A stretch of DNA of 64,000 nucleotides from Callaeas wilsoni (Eukaryota; Chordata; Aves; Passeriformes; Callaeidae), in contig VWPU01004439.1 in NCBI GenBank assembly GCA_013398955.1, positions 23,908-87,907 of the forward strand, given 5' to 3'. Positions 25,447 to 38,100 of the stretch are shown here, in pieces. Each line of letters begins with the position of its first letter. Positions within the stretch are counted from its first letter, which is position 1. Under the pieces are notes generated by a model. The model was given only the letters and a program-made list of their open reading frames with translations, was not told the origin of the DNA and did not search any database. The translations under genes were made by a program, and so were the position numbers.

Positions 25447-28027
25447 AATTTGACCTCATGATCCTGATGTGATCATAGGTACTAAATATGGAGGTAATAT
25501 AGCTTCCACATAGTTATTTAATATTCTTCACTCTGTACATCCAATGGTCCTTCTTGTTAGGATCTACTGTCTCCATAGGAGAAGTTGGTAGTTTCCAGAA
25601 TGCTGGAGGAGAAAAACAGCCTTATAAATTTTACTACAATATGGCCTTCAAGAGTCATTCCTGTTATTTCTGCAACTGCCAAGGAAGGAAGAACAGGTGC
25701 TATGTGGCAAGAACAGCTGGAACGAGGACTGGCAGCTTCCAGCAGCAACTGCTGCCATACCTCTCTTACCTTCTTCATCCTTCCCTTTCTTCCCCCTCCT
25801 CCCTATTTAAGGTTGCAAGAAAAGCTGCAAATCTCAACACTTCCAGCTAACTCTGCATCCCAGATTCACTTCGTCAACATCTTTCTCGCTTTTTTCTGAC
25901 TGGTTTTAACTCAAGTTTGGCCTAAACTTGGATCCCTGGATTACCATTGTTAGTGCTCCTCCCATTTCTGATTCTGGATCCTTTGGCTCCCCAGATGCTC
26001 ACATACAGTTAAATATGCACCTAGGCTATCAGGATAAAAGCCACATTATAAAGATGTGGATGACATGCCCTTTTCCTAGACAGCTGAGCCTGCAATTTGC
26101 AAAAAGTAAACTCATTTTCCCATACTAAGGGTTGAAAATCATAAAGACTGCAGCTAAATAATAGGGAAGTGATACATGATGGAAAGGACAGAATGATATT
26201 TTACTGCTAATAAATGAATCTTAACTTCGAAATCAATTATGAAAGTATGAAGCAATATATTTTTAAATTACTAAGACACAAAGACATTAAGACATGTATA
26301 GGTAAGTTATAACAATTTAAGAAGTGACACCTTCGTCACCTTGACTGGAAAGCTCTGATGTAATAACTACTCCAAGGTCAATTGTAATTGAGGGGAAGGG
26401 AAAAAAAAGGAGGAAAAATAGCATTTGGAAATCAGACACCTCCATCTAGCAAATAGTTAAAAAATATTTTCTAAAGATAAACTAATAAAGGTGTCTACAT
26501 ATCAAGAAGACATTTGTCTGCAAGATGCAGCTGAGCAAGTAGTAGGAAGAGGGAGTTGTGGTGCCACACCCCTGCTTTGGGGATAACTCTGTCCATGCAT
26601 CACTGAACATGGGTGGAAGACATTGCAGTCATCTTAGCTGCTGTTCCCCCCAGGAAATCTGTCCAGATGCACTGAAGAGGAGCAGTTTTGCCTAACAATG
26701 TTGCTATGTGTTCAGTGAATCTCACTGCAACCTAAAGCAGAGAAACGTGATCTTGTAGGGATCTGAATCCAAGGCCACACTGCCTACAAGGATGCCAAGA
26801 GGTTTATGTTGAATGTTCCAGTTTTGGATTTACTCTGATTTCAAATGTAAGTACATCTAATGCACATCATGTGACTCAGTGCACAAGAGTTCCTCCCAGT
26901 TTTGACCCAGTTGTTATTGGACAACTAGTTTTTCAAGCTGTGAAATCCACTTTATAGCAAGGCCTTAAAACCGTGGCAATGTCTTTGAATGACAAATGCA
27001 GGCCTCCTCTGAAATACATTTCAGCTATGTGACCCTGATTTAAGTTAAAATTCATAGACTGTTAATTAGCATGTGGAACAGGAAGTTTCTAAATAGCTCA
27101 CCAGGTATGTATTTGGCAGGCAGTACACCAACACTTGAAGTGTGGTTAAAAAACCTCACTCTTTTACATCACTGAAAGTTTAATAAATATTTATTTCTTC
27201 AGGGACCTCCTATGTTAATGAAACCTGTCTGCTCTTGTTTGAATCTTTAAAACTCATGTGTTAAATAGTAATGCTGAGGTAGTGTCTCTGAAATTGCACC
27301 GCTAACAGCAGAGCAAATACAGAGCATAAGTGTTTTTTCTGTCTATTTAACAGTTTTTATGTGTCTGCTAAGTGCTTGTTTTCTGTTTTGTTAATCATTC
27401 CAACTCCCATAATAATTACACGAAAGAGGAAATCGCTATTTCAAATGCTACCGTTTCTCTGGTTCTCTAGAGCTAAAAGGAGGAAGCAGGATTAGATGGC
27501 TTTCTCAAATGTTTTTTATTTTGCTAATCATGTCAAAATCACATTTCTGTGCACATTACCTAGTCAAATAGTCCCTCAAAATGCTGCATTATTTATTTCA
27601 TATCAGGAAGCAATTCCATTTACCATATAAGATAATAGTCAATGGCTTGAACTATTTTTTTTTAATCAATGCTATCATTTTCTAAGACCTTTTGCCCTGT
27701 CCTCAAACTTTGTTCAACTACTGGTGTATAACTTGCACTTCTGCAGGTTAGCTTTCCAGCCCTGGAATGACACACTGCATGGCAGTCCTGCCAGGCAGCC
27801 TGATGCCACACGTCAGAAAGCGCCTTTGGTGCCAAGTGCCACATGCCAAAAGAGAGGAAAGTCACAGAGACTCATTCTGAAAGGAGCCCTGCTCAGATCA
27901 CTCTCTTTACAGCAGACTTACTCTCCACCTAGGTCACCTCCTGACTGCAAATCATACTTTAATTTGATCTTGAATTTGTTCTTTCTTGTTTTGAGTCAAT
28001 GCCTGCATATTTTATGTCACTGTATTA
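25447..28027. other. Non-coding DNA
   Basis: Overlapping open frames at 25554-25899 (98 and 104 residues plus, 73 minus) and at 27724-28032 match no family I know; the latter runs into the CR1 end. No RNA gene or repeat recognised. Confidence 0.5.
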
Positions 28028-28080
28028 CCTAGACAACATCCTGAGGCTCCTTCCAACCTCACCTGTCCTATGATCCCATG
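28028..28080 (+). mobile_element. Short CR1 3' terminus
   Basis: CATCCTGAGGCTCCTTCCAA and CCTCACCTGTCCTATGATCC follow the CR1 3' end pattern 'ggtcccttccaacct...ctatgattctatg'. Only the last 50 bases or so are recognisable. Confidence 0.55.
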
Positions 28081-28948
28081 GGTGCTGCTGAAAGAAAGCC
28101 TGAAGCAGCTTGGCACTGTGGTTATTCCATGTGGTTCATGATCCTTTACATTTGTTCCTGTCATTGTGTGAGCATGGAGATGCATTCATTAGTGCACAGG
28201 AAGTGTAGAAGTCTGCTCCTATACAAGAGTGACCTGGTGAGAGATGACATGCCTGGGTTCAGGGAGCTAAAATACTGTTTTCTTTTCTACTCTCATCTTT
28301 GTATTACACTACTGTAGTTTTATTGATTCTTTGAACAAAGAATTCATGCAGCAGTTGATTCCGGGAGATCTGGAAATCCAGCCTTTGCAAAGCAATATTG
28401 ACTACAGAATAACTCAAATTCCTATAATCCTATGAGAGATTTAAAATATTGGAGATGCATCTTCATTTATATGGCCTTTCCTCCAAATGAAACCTGCAAG
28501 TAATACTTGACACTTACTCCCTGCTCCATGAAAAATGTTTCTCCTGCAGTCGTAAGGCTCCTGAGGCAGCTAAAGTGATACTGGAAGACATTCCAGGAGT
28601 GTCAATGAAGAATAAGAGACTGAAATAGCCATTAATGGGAGTTTTTGTACTAAATGTCATTCAATCCTGATTCTTGGTCACACCAGCTTCAAGAGGTGCT
28701 GGTGGTACCTCATATTCTCTGAGTAGAGAACTTCACTTCTAGTCTGGACAAATGCATGAGCCTGGAGGTCAAGGGAGGTGATGGTGAAGGTGATGTTCAG
28801 ATTACTGGAAATCTAGAATCTCAGTATTTATGATATACTGATATTGCCATTCGAATGTCACATTTTACTATAGCAGGAAATATGTTGTCAGGGTAAAGTT
28901 TTAGCTCAAACTTGGCTGTCTATTGCTTTGTGAATTTCCAGCTTCACG
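28081..28948. other. Non-coding DNA
   Basis: Nothing recognised apart from a 79-residue open frame at 28078-28317 with no known match. Confidence 0.5.
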
Positions 28949-29085
28949 TCCTAAATGTGTGTCTCTTAATTTATCCAGGCTAGAAGTACATCTGTTCAGT
29001 ATTTGGCACATGAAATATTAGGAAGTATGCACTGAAGAAATATCCAGAACAAGTTATCAACCTACGTACAAAAAAATATTGAACT
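28949..29085. repeat. Unassigned dispersed repeat, copy A
   Basis: About 140 bp that align by eye with 34567-34713 in the same orientation. Shared words in order: TCCTAAATGTG, AAGTACATCTGTTCA (identical 15-mer, 28984-28998), ATTTGG, CTGAAGAAATAT, CCTAC and TATTGAA. Estimated identity is about 70 percent. No family is recognised. The exon-like segment at 29259-29108 begins 22 bases beyond its right end. Confidence 0.65.
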
Positions 29086-29107
29086 GAAATTTAAGAACCA
29101 ATTTTAC

Positions 29108-29259
29108 CTCTCTGATCTGTCTGGCAGATCTTTTCACTATTGCTCTCTTGTCCAGTACATACATTCCCATGATGTCAAATGGGGTTTTATGGTACACAAA
29201 GGCAATAAAAAGTGTGGTGAGATTCACCCAGCAGACACAGTACTGATGCCAATGATCAG
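29108..29259 (-). other. Exon-like open segment of unknown origin
   Basis: On the minus strand a pyrimidine-rich tract (TTATTTTCCTTCTCTTTAAT) leads to CCAG at 29263-29260, then 152 bases open in one frame, ending GAG|GTAAAA with GT at 29107-29106. The frame codes for about 50 residues, including LTTLFIAFVYHKTPFDIMGM and a basic DKRAIVKRSARQIRE end, a hydrophobic stretch followed by a positively charged one. An in-frame ATG at 29266-29264 also exists. I do not recognise the protein. No partner exons were found, so it may be a relic exon, a fragment inserted with a repeat, or chance. Confidence 0.3.
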
Positions 29260-29682
29260 CTGGCATGTAATTAAAGAGAAGGAAAATAAGAGACTTTTAT
29301 GAGGTTCAGCCTGCAGATAGAAGAAAAGAGCTTAGCACACATCTCAAAATGACAAGGTAGAGCAGCTAATTTTGCACTTCAACATATGAATTTCCATTTA
29401 TTATAATTTTTTTTATACTGCAAAAAGCATCTAAATTCTGCAATCAATTTCCATTGCTCCATTTCCACTAAAAATTGGCTGATATATGGTTGTGCCATAG
29501 AGACATTTTGTAGAGGAGCACCTGTTCTTCCTGCTGGGAGGAGGCAGGAGTTAGACATAATAGGACTTCCCATGCCAGAATGTCATAATATCTACTTTAA
29601 GCACTTTATATTTCTTTCACCAGACAGCAATCCTTGTTCCAAATAAATGACAATTGAACCTAACAACCAGTCATCAACTTCT

Positions 29683-29775
29683 TTATCCCATTTTACAGAC
29701 AAACAATACAATTGGACAAGCAATGACTTGTCCAATTGACTGCATCACTGGCAGGACAACACTTCTCTAACATAA
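29683..29775 (-). mobile_element. MIR-like ancient SINE remnant containing a perfect hairpin
   Basis: ATCCCATTTTACAGAC, then AAGCAATGACTTGTCC and CACTGGCAGGAC follow the reverse complement of the MIR core ('cccattttacagatgagg...aagtgacttgccc...agtggcaggac'). Inside it, CAATTGGACAAG (29709-29720) and CTTGTCCAATTG (29727-29738) form a 12-bp perfect inverted repeat around a 6-base loop. Confidence 0.6.
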
Positions 29776-32700
29776 AAAATTACAGTATAAATAGTTTCAC
29801 GTGCCCCAAGTTAATCTAGCACTTTGCAAATTGATGCAGTTATAACTGCTTTAAAGAAGCATCAACTATTTGGCATAGGTGCTTTTAAAAACAAATGTAC
29901 CATATAAACCCAAATTTATGATACTTTTAAATGGTATTTTAGGAGAAGTTCTAAATTGCTGAACAAATTAGTGTCAAACCTTATTCAAACAGACTGACAT
30001 AACTCCAATCATCAAAGGCAAGGATCTTGTGCTCTATACTATTTGAAATGCTTGTGCTCTGAATGTGAACATTTTGATGAGATTGTACTGGACTGACAGT
30101 CATATCCCATTGAATTATGTCTGATATTAGAAATATAAAGCAAAACAAACTTGGAATTATTGCATATATGAGTAATGAAATTCATGTGAAGTCTGAAATC
30201 TGGAGCTAAGGATTCCACTTGTTGCACCACATCATGCTCTGCAGGGCAATCAGTACACTTCATAAAATTCTTGATCTTTCATAGAGAAGAGTATTTGATT
30301 TCCAGTTTCTCTGGGCACCTTATTGAAAGCCTCTGGTTTTTGACTTACAAATGTAAGATTTTTTGCCTGAATTAAGAGGTGAGCTGAAACCACTCCCTGT
30401 AATACTATTTGCAGATTGATAGTACTACTACAGAAACTAGAATTAGCTGCAACCACCTTGAATGCTAAGCAGCAAGACCTTTTTTTAATTGAATATGCTG
30501 TTCTGTGTTTCTATTTGCTGGTTTCATCTTTTGCATTTTCCTGAGTGAGGGATGAAATACAGATCTTGAATCTGATTTTTTTTTTTTTTTTTTTTAACTT
30601 CAGAAAGATACAGGACATTCTGAACCTTCACATGCAAGCCTATTTTCATATTTTTACTTTAGAGTCAGAACCATCAAAGAGTAGAAGCTTATTGTCTTAA
30701 TTCTTTATTTGGCTGATTCAAAAGAAGTATCTGAAGAGCACCTGAATTTGTAAGATTTCATTATTCAAAAGACAAATGGAAAGCAAACACCATGAAAAAG
30801 ATGCAGTCATGACTGCAGTTCACACTGTGATCCAGCCAAGAGATGCAGGTGAATACAAAAGAAGAATAAATACCATTCTGAAAATGATACAGAGTATTTT
30901 GACTTCCATTCTCCTCCTGGCAGAAGTACATCACCTACTGCACTTCAAGTTCTGTTGAGCCACCATGGAAAGGGCTGATAAAGAATGTGTCCTTTTAAAG
31001 TTTCTTTTAAAGTTCAGAGCAGTGGGCCACAGCCTCAGGAGGACTCCGCTGTGTCAGCTTCGTGTTAATGACACATTGTAACACATATTTTAGGTTTTAC
31101 ACTGCAGCACACTTTGTGACTAAAACATGTGATCTACAGCAAGCCCTGGAGCCGTAGAAATGAAGGATTCTCTGCAACTCACAGTGACTCAGAAAGATCA
31201 AAGGAAACTCCGGAATCGAGTAAAAATGGACTTTCAAAGATGACCTTCAACTATTTTTGTCATTGGCAAGACTCTATAGGAATTGCTGCCGAAGACTCCA
31301 AAGACACCACAGACAGTGAGACAGCTCTGTGTAACATCTCCATGTGCTCTCTCACCTGCAATGGAATCATACACAAGTCAAAATTAGGACTGCAGCTTTC
31401 CTCTGCTCTGTATTGTACAAAAGGTTCTGCAGATACCTGAGAAAGCAGCCAAGCTTGCAAATCATAAAGGCAAAGGGTTCACTCTGTTCTCTGGTGCCTA
31501 TGTTCAGTTGCAGTATTTCGTTCAGAGTTTGAACCAGCAGAAAGGTCTATTTGGACAGAGATCTTTGCAAACAGGTTTGTAGCAGTGAGAGCAGGATCCG
31601 CCTTCGGCTAATGCTTAACCCATTGTGCTGACTCCTCACAGCAGCAGCTGTGACCGGGGACTATAATAAATGAAAAGGGACGGTATCAGTAAAAGGCACA
31701 ATATGGCTATACAGCCTAACTGTGACAACCACCAGTATCTAAATTGCATCTGATTAATTTTCTTTCTATAATTTTAATAAATACCCCATCCTTATTTCTG
31801 AATGTTCTGTGAGTTTAATATCTAGGTATAGTGTGTTAAATTCTGTGCTTTTAGAAAGAATCAAGGTAACATACCTCCCTGAAATGGATGCTCCGCAAAA
31901 TTAGAGGGAAAATGGCAACCATCAACGCTGACATTTGAAGAATAAATACATAAATAAATGAAGGGAGGAGAGGCAGTAAGATTTTTAAATTTTGTAGCCT
32001 TCAAAAATCACCTCTGTGTCTCCCCGATAGACCACATTACATTCTCAATTTTCAAACAAAATCCTTTTGACAGCACAATATAGCTTTTAGATTGACCAGC
32101 TAGTCTCTTATTTGGGTAGGCAAATGACTACCAGTTATGATGGTAAAGATGACAGACATTGCATCTTCAAAAAACCCTCTCTGTTGGGAAAATTAGCTCT
32201 AACACATAGTGAGTATTACACATGCTGCCTGGAGACATACAGACAAATAAATTTGTAATTTTTTAGTGAGAGTAATGTAGACAGGGGGCTCAATTCTCAC
32301 CTCTGTTCTACTCTCGCCGCTGCAGTTGCTTTAATAGCTCTAAAGAGGCTCAACCATGTACATTGCAGCCCAGTGTTCTCCAACAGGCACGGCTGGTCTC
32401 CTCTGCAGTTATCCTCTCAGCTTTCTGGAAGCAAATTGTCTTTGATGCAATGTCCCCAGGAGTATCTTTCCCACCATTTCTCTTGACTGTTCCAGTGAAG
32501 AAAAGGGACACAATACTTACCACATCTTGAAGCGTGTCTCTCTTCCAACACCTTCCACTTCCCACACATTTCCTTCTAGCTTCCTAGCTACAAGTACAGC
32601 TCAGTCTGGGAGTTGATGATGCAGAGATGGCTGAGCTGACTGCTTGCCTCCCATTTGGATTACAGGCAGGATCAGACCCTTTCCATTCAGCACATATGTC

Positions 32701-34566
32701 CAGCTTGGTGACCTGTCAGTGTCGTCATTCAGCATGGCCATCATACAGGCACAGCCCTGAGAGGACAGCACAGCTTAGGACTGCACTGATGCAACGTTGC
32801 TCTCCTTGCAGGGAGGGTTCAGAGCCTCTTAGGGACACAGCTTCCACTACTCTGAATGTTAACCAGAGCATAACTCATCAGTCTTCCCTGAAGGCAAGTT
32901 TTGCAGATATCCTTAATAGTAAAAGTTGACACATAAGCAGAAGTAAAGAGACTGAAACCACATGTCATCTCAGTAAAGCCCTGGAGCTGCTGGCCTCTAA
33001 GGATACAGTTACAAGACGGAAGAAATATGCCGGGAACCAGGGAATAAACAGAGAGCCACCTTTCCTGGCTATACAGTGCCCAGGTGGGAAGCTTGCAATA
33101 TCTGAGAAGCACAGCTCAATTTCTGTCAGTGACAACTTGGCTTTCACTAGACACAGAGTATCTTCGCTCACGTTCATTTGTCAGAGCCTAAATTTGTGAT
33201 ACTGGCCTGTCTGCTGAACAATCTAACTTAGCAGCAAAGGCTTTAGACACTCAGAGATACAGAGATACAGATGGTTGCTATCCCTTCAGGCCTATGAGGT
33301 GCAACACACTCTGAACGTCCACTGAGGACTTACCAAATCTAAAGTATAGAAGACAAAGTCTAAAACTGTAAATCTTTATTGGCAATATGAGCTATTATCA
33401 TTATATCAGTAAATCAATCAAACTAACAGCAGTTTACCAAAGTTCCTCAGCGCTTTGGAAAACATCAAACCACTTGCTTGGGTGCCTAAATTTGAGTTGT
33501 TCACAAATGCTTGGTCTAATGGACAAGAGCTAACGGGACAAGCCCGGACTGAAATCATTAATGAAGCCTGATCCAGTTCTCATCTCTCAAATCTTTTTCC
33601 TCTTAATTTAATTGTCTGAAGTGCCTGAGAGACGAAGACAAAATACTTAATAATATTTAGCAGTTTTTCACCTAAGTCCAATGTACATTTCTGGATTGCA
33701 GAGTTGTTTTAATGAAGAACTTCATGTCAGAATCTCTTCCCCAGTACAAGACACAGTATCAGCTGATAGAAATCTCCAAAGTTCCACTCATTATGTGGAT
33801 TACTTAGTACAGATGGCTGATAACTATTTGAAAAGTCCCTTGTTTACTAGTCTATACAAGTCTCAATTCACAGGTCTAAATGTATCCCTAATAAGGAAAA
33901 GCACTTAAGCATGTGTTTAATTCCCAAAGTCCCAGGCTCAAATGCTTTCCGCAGTAGAGCTGTTGTAACTGTGATCGTCTAAAGAGGCTGCTTTCCAGAA
34001 CAGAGGTGTTTTTTCTGAATGAAGGCCACAGCTCATTTTAGAAATATGCAGCTGTCTTACTGAAATAAATGGCACAATGTTATGCTCCCATACCTGGGTA
34101 AAGGGCCTACACTTCAGCAGGGCAGTTTATCCGCTGGTTCCTTACAGTAGCAGCTGTGACAAAGTATTACTGCTGAGTTAAAAATCTGGCTTATTTTTCT
34201 GGTCATCTGTGGTCTTAATTGCATGATTTCAAAATGTGGGGGGAAAAAAGTCAATGTTTTGTAGCTCACAGACCTCTATGAGTTTCATGATTCTTGGAAG
34301 AAGTACAATTTTATGAAGCTGCACAAGTCATTGTCAATTTAAAATAAATATAAAAACATATTTTAGAGCAAAATTTTCTTTTTTGGAAGAAATGTTGCAT
34401 CATTTTTTAACCATAATTTATATAATTCCAGATTGCAGTATGGGGATGTAGAAGCCAACTTTTTTTAAACTTACAGTAAAAATTTCTGTATTAACAGCAT
34501 AGTTTCTGTTCATCAACATTCTTATTTCCACTGGTGTTTTTTTTTTTTGGTTCTCAACTCTATAAA
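29776..34566. other. Non-coding AT-rich DNA
   Basis: About 4.8 kb with only the poly(T) run at 30576. Open frames (103 residues at 31129-31440, 100 at 32627-32929, 97 at 33112-32819) overlap frames on the other strand and have no known match. Confidence 0.55.
30576..30595 (+). repeat. Poly(T) run of 20
   Basis: The longest homopolymer in the window. On the minus strand it would be a poly(A) tail, but no recognisable retroposed sequence lies to its right. Confidence 0.9.
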
Positions 34567-34713
34567 TCCTAAATGTGCCTTTCATTTGATTTTTCCACAC
34601 TTTAAGTACATCTGTTCAACATTTGGTTCATTATACACTAGGAAATATGCTCTGAAGAAATATTCATTTTTCTTTTCAGCCTACAAAGAAAACGCAACAA
34701 AGCTGTATTGAAT
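34567..34713. repeat. Unassigned dispersed repeat, copy B
   Basis: Second copy of the unit at 28949-29085, same orientation, 5.6 kb away. The identical 15-mer is at 34604-34618. Similarity fades on both sides: left into a T-run and right before the CR1 copy at 34826. Confidence 0.65.
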
Positions 34714-34825
34714 TTTTTCTTTTCAGTAGCTCACGCTTAACCAGCTAACTCCCACACTTACTGAAAACAGAGCTGTGATTTAATTGACATGAGGATTACT
34801 CTGTGCCAAAAATACTTATTAAAAT

Positions 34826-35195
34826 ATCACAGAATCACAGGATGGCTGAGTTTGGAAGGGCCCACTGGAGGTCATCTAGTCCAACCTCCCTGCTCAAGCA
34901 GGGTCCCCTAGGGCACTTTACTCGGGGTTGTGTCCAGATGGTTCCTGAATATCTCCAGGGAGGGAAACTCCACAATATCTCTGAGCAACCTGTTCCAGTG
35001 TTCCGTCACTGTACAGTAAGGAAGTTCTTCCTCATGTTCAGGTGGAATTCCTGTGTTCAGTTTTCTGCCCAGTGCCTCTTGTCCCATTGCTGGGCACCAC
35101 TGAGAAGAACCTGGATCCATCCTCTTGGCACCCTCCCTTCGGAAACTGATAGACACTGATAAGATCACTCCTCAGTCTTCTCTTCTGAACTGGAA
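34826..35195 (-). mobile_element. CR1 LINE 3' fragment, well preserved
   Basis: On the plus strand the element begins ATCACAGAATCACAGGATGG and continues GTCATCTAGTCCAACCTCCC with TGCTCAAGCAGGGT, the reverse complement of the standard avian CR1 end. About 370 bp are present, up to TCTTCTCTTCTGAACTGG. The minus-strand frame at 35168-34908 keeps the C-terminal CR1 reading MDPGSSQWCP and VEFPSLEIFRNHLDT, parallel to the copy at 12.3 kb. It is 5'-truncated and inactive. Probably the youngest CR1 in the window. Confidence 0.95.
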
Positions 35196-38100
35196 TATAG
35201 ATTCCAGTTGCTAACTCTTAGACTCCTAGATGGCATTAAAACAGTATTACAATGTCTTTAATCTATCTTATGGAAAGTCACGCCAGGTTAGAATTTATTT
35301 TAGTAGAAACTGTGATCTCCTTCACTTCCATCCTTGTTGAATATCTCTTACCCTGTGTGGTATCTGTCAACAACCTCTATACTGGGAGGATGGTGTTCCC
35401 ACATATTGAAAAAAAGATCTCTCCCTTCTTTCAATAAAAAAAAATAAATATGATCTCTCTCTTTTAAACAGTGCTAGAGAAACATTACTCATAGATCTAA
35501 AGTTATTACTGTCATTTTGTTCTATTAAAATGCAGAAAATAGCAGAGCAGATGTGTTAAATGCTGGTGGAAGCCACACAATTTTGGTCGAAGAAAGGAAA
35601 GTAGCAATAAATATATCATACACATCATGATGCAAATCATGTCACCTCCTCAGTGCTCTACTCCAAGCTGCATAAAAAGAAAAAAAAAAATTTAAAAATT
35701 AACCTGTATTGATCTAAGTTCTGAATTTCAGTGGATGTGACATCAGCATGTTTTAGCGGAGCTGCTTCTTCAGTTATGGAAGGGAATAGCCTGGCCAAGG
35801 CACTAACTTTTTTTCAGGCTGATATAAAAATATGCAAGGGTCAAACCATACCTTTGCACACGAGCCAGGCCTGATGACAAACAGAATACAGACTGAAAGA
35901 ATACAGGCTGGCTTCTCAGGCTGAAACAACAGCCATGCCTCAAAACAAAATCTGCCTGCTGCTGGAAGAGCCCTGAAGTTCTCAGGTGACTTTGCTACTT
36001 GTCAGACAGTGACGAAAACCCACCTGCACATTGATTCAGCCAACCTTTTTTTCATCTGAGTACAAGATCCTCTGGTCCCAGGCTAACTGAATACATGCAA
36101 TTGCCTTAGAAAAACTAAAATGAGGGGGAAATGCAAATGTATGTCTACTTGAATCTACTACTCATGCAGATTTTCAAAGGACTGCACTTACACAGCTGCC
36201 AGATCCCTGCCAAAGATGGCAGGTTTTGTCATGAGAAAAGAGTCAGACTGAGAGTGCAAGGTACCAGAGGAAGATAGAGCACCCACCCATAGGATAACAA
36301 GGAAATCCCGTGTTCTCTGGAGGAGCAGCGATAACCTGAAACTGCCAGCACTGAATGTTCTGCAGTCTAAAGGTAGAGATCCCACTGGTGAACAGTTTAT
36401 AGCTGTTTTCTCTTCTGGATCAATGTTCTGTGTTTCATTCATGGTGGATTGCAAGTAGTAGAATATCGGGAACTATGAATTAGAAATTTTGCCTGGTATC
36501 TCCATTATGATTTGCTTTGGGACAGTTGGATTCGTTCCCCATGCGTTCCTCTACTGAAAAAGTCTAGTCTCTGCCTCTTCAGTCAGCCTCATTATTGCAA
36601 ACAAAAAAGAGAGCATAGGATCTCATCAAACTCACAGTAATTCCATCTTAGATCTTCGAATATGGGTGTATTTTTTCTGGGGGGCTCCCATATGTAAGGG
36701 ATCACTGGATCCCTTCTGAAAGAAAGAAATTCACGGAATTAATTTCGTTGTCCTTTCTGATATGATATATTAAGTGCTATCCAGTGAAATGGTTCAGTTA
36801 CTAAGGTTTAAGATTTGTTCTCTGGTTATATCATTTACCACTAGGCACTGCTTCTTTCTTTCTGGAAAACATGAACCTCACCAAAAAAACCTAAAAATAA
36901 TGGCTATAGGACTATTTAGGGAAACACCATTCCCCTTTTTAACAATTCTTTTTTTGATAGGAAAAATAAACCAAAACAAACAAACCCAAACCCTTTCAGC
37001 TCTGCCATTCTAATATCATATAAAAGCATTTAATTTTTCCCTCCTGGATGCAAAGCTGTAGTAACTGATTTTTTTTTTTTATTTAAATGTGCATATGTAA
37101 CTGCTTGGATTAGTAACAGTGCATACTTCAACCCTGTTACTTAAAACTGCCTGCTTCCAGCATGTATCAGAAGTGGAAAACACCAAACAGAAGTTGAGTA
37201 ACTCCTGCAGAAGGATTACTCAGAATTCCATCTGACTGTGACTGCTGTGGCATCAAGACTTATTTTCTTCTTTGGGTTTGGCAACATCATACCCTCAAAA
37301 GATTGGTAATTTTTCCTAATCTCCTTTTCCAGTTTTTTTGACTTCTCAGGGTATCTTATTAAAAGTACCCCATCCATTTATTGACATAAAAATCAGGATT
37401 GGTTTTGGATAGAACTGGTGAAAAGTGCTGGAAAGATGGTAACCTGAACCCCCAAGGGAAATATAATTTGCAGACAGGTATTGCTGTTATGGGAGATAAT
37501 AAGGAGAACAGTTTAGATAAGAAGTTATTTTTATTTTCATAAAACACCACCAAGTGCTGCATGCTCAGTATTGTGAGGCACTCTGTTACTGAATTCACCT
37601 TTGGGAAACACTGATGAAGAAAAAGATTCAAACAAATTAAATTGGAATGGTTCCACTAAGGGTCATGACTATTCATCTGCCTCCTACCTGAAATATCTTT
37701 TTAGTCTGTGCCCTAAAGGTAACACTGTGGGCACTCTCCCTCAAATAGCTCATCCACTCAGCTACTTTGTAAGCACAACTGGCCTCATACACATTAAGGC
37801 CTGGTGAAAAATCTTTCTCTGTCTTTTCTCACCACACATTCTAAGCATCCACTGGGACCCCTATGGGTGTCATTGCTTCCTACAGCAAACCATCAGCAAT
37901 CAGCTTATTTATATTCTTGATGAATCCCAGCATTGTTTGTGCTGGCTAATGTGCCCCATTGTAGAAGAGCAGAAAAAGCTGAGACACACACCCAGAAAAG
38001 AAATGTTCAAGCATGTATATCAGATCCACCCTTGCCTGCTTGCATGAGCCCCTGTGGAAATGCTATTTAGGACTGCTGTTCTGACTGTTCTCAGAAGAAA

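Noticed and set aside
30576..30595. Poly(T) as the tail of a minus-strand processed pseudogene
   Set aside because: No coding remnant follows it, and avian CR1 rarely generates poly(A) retrocopies.
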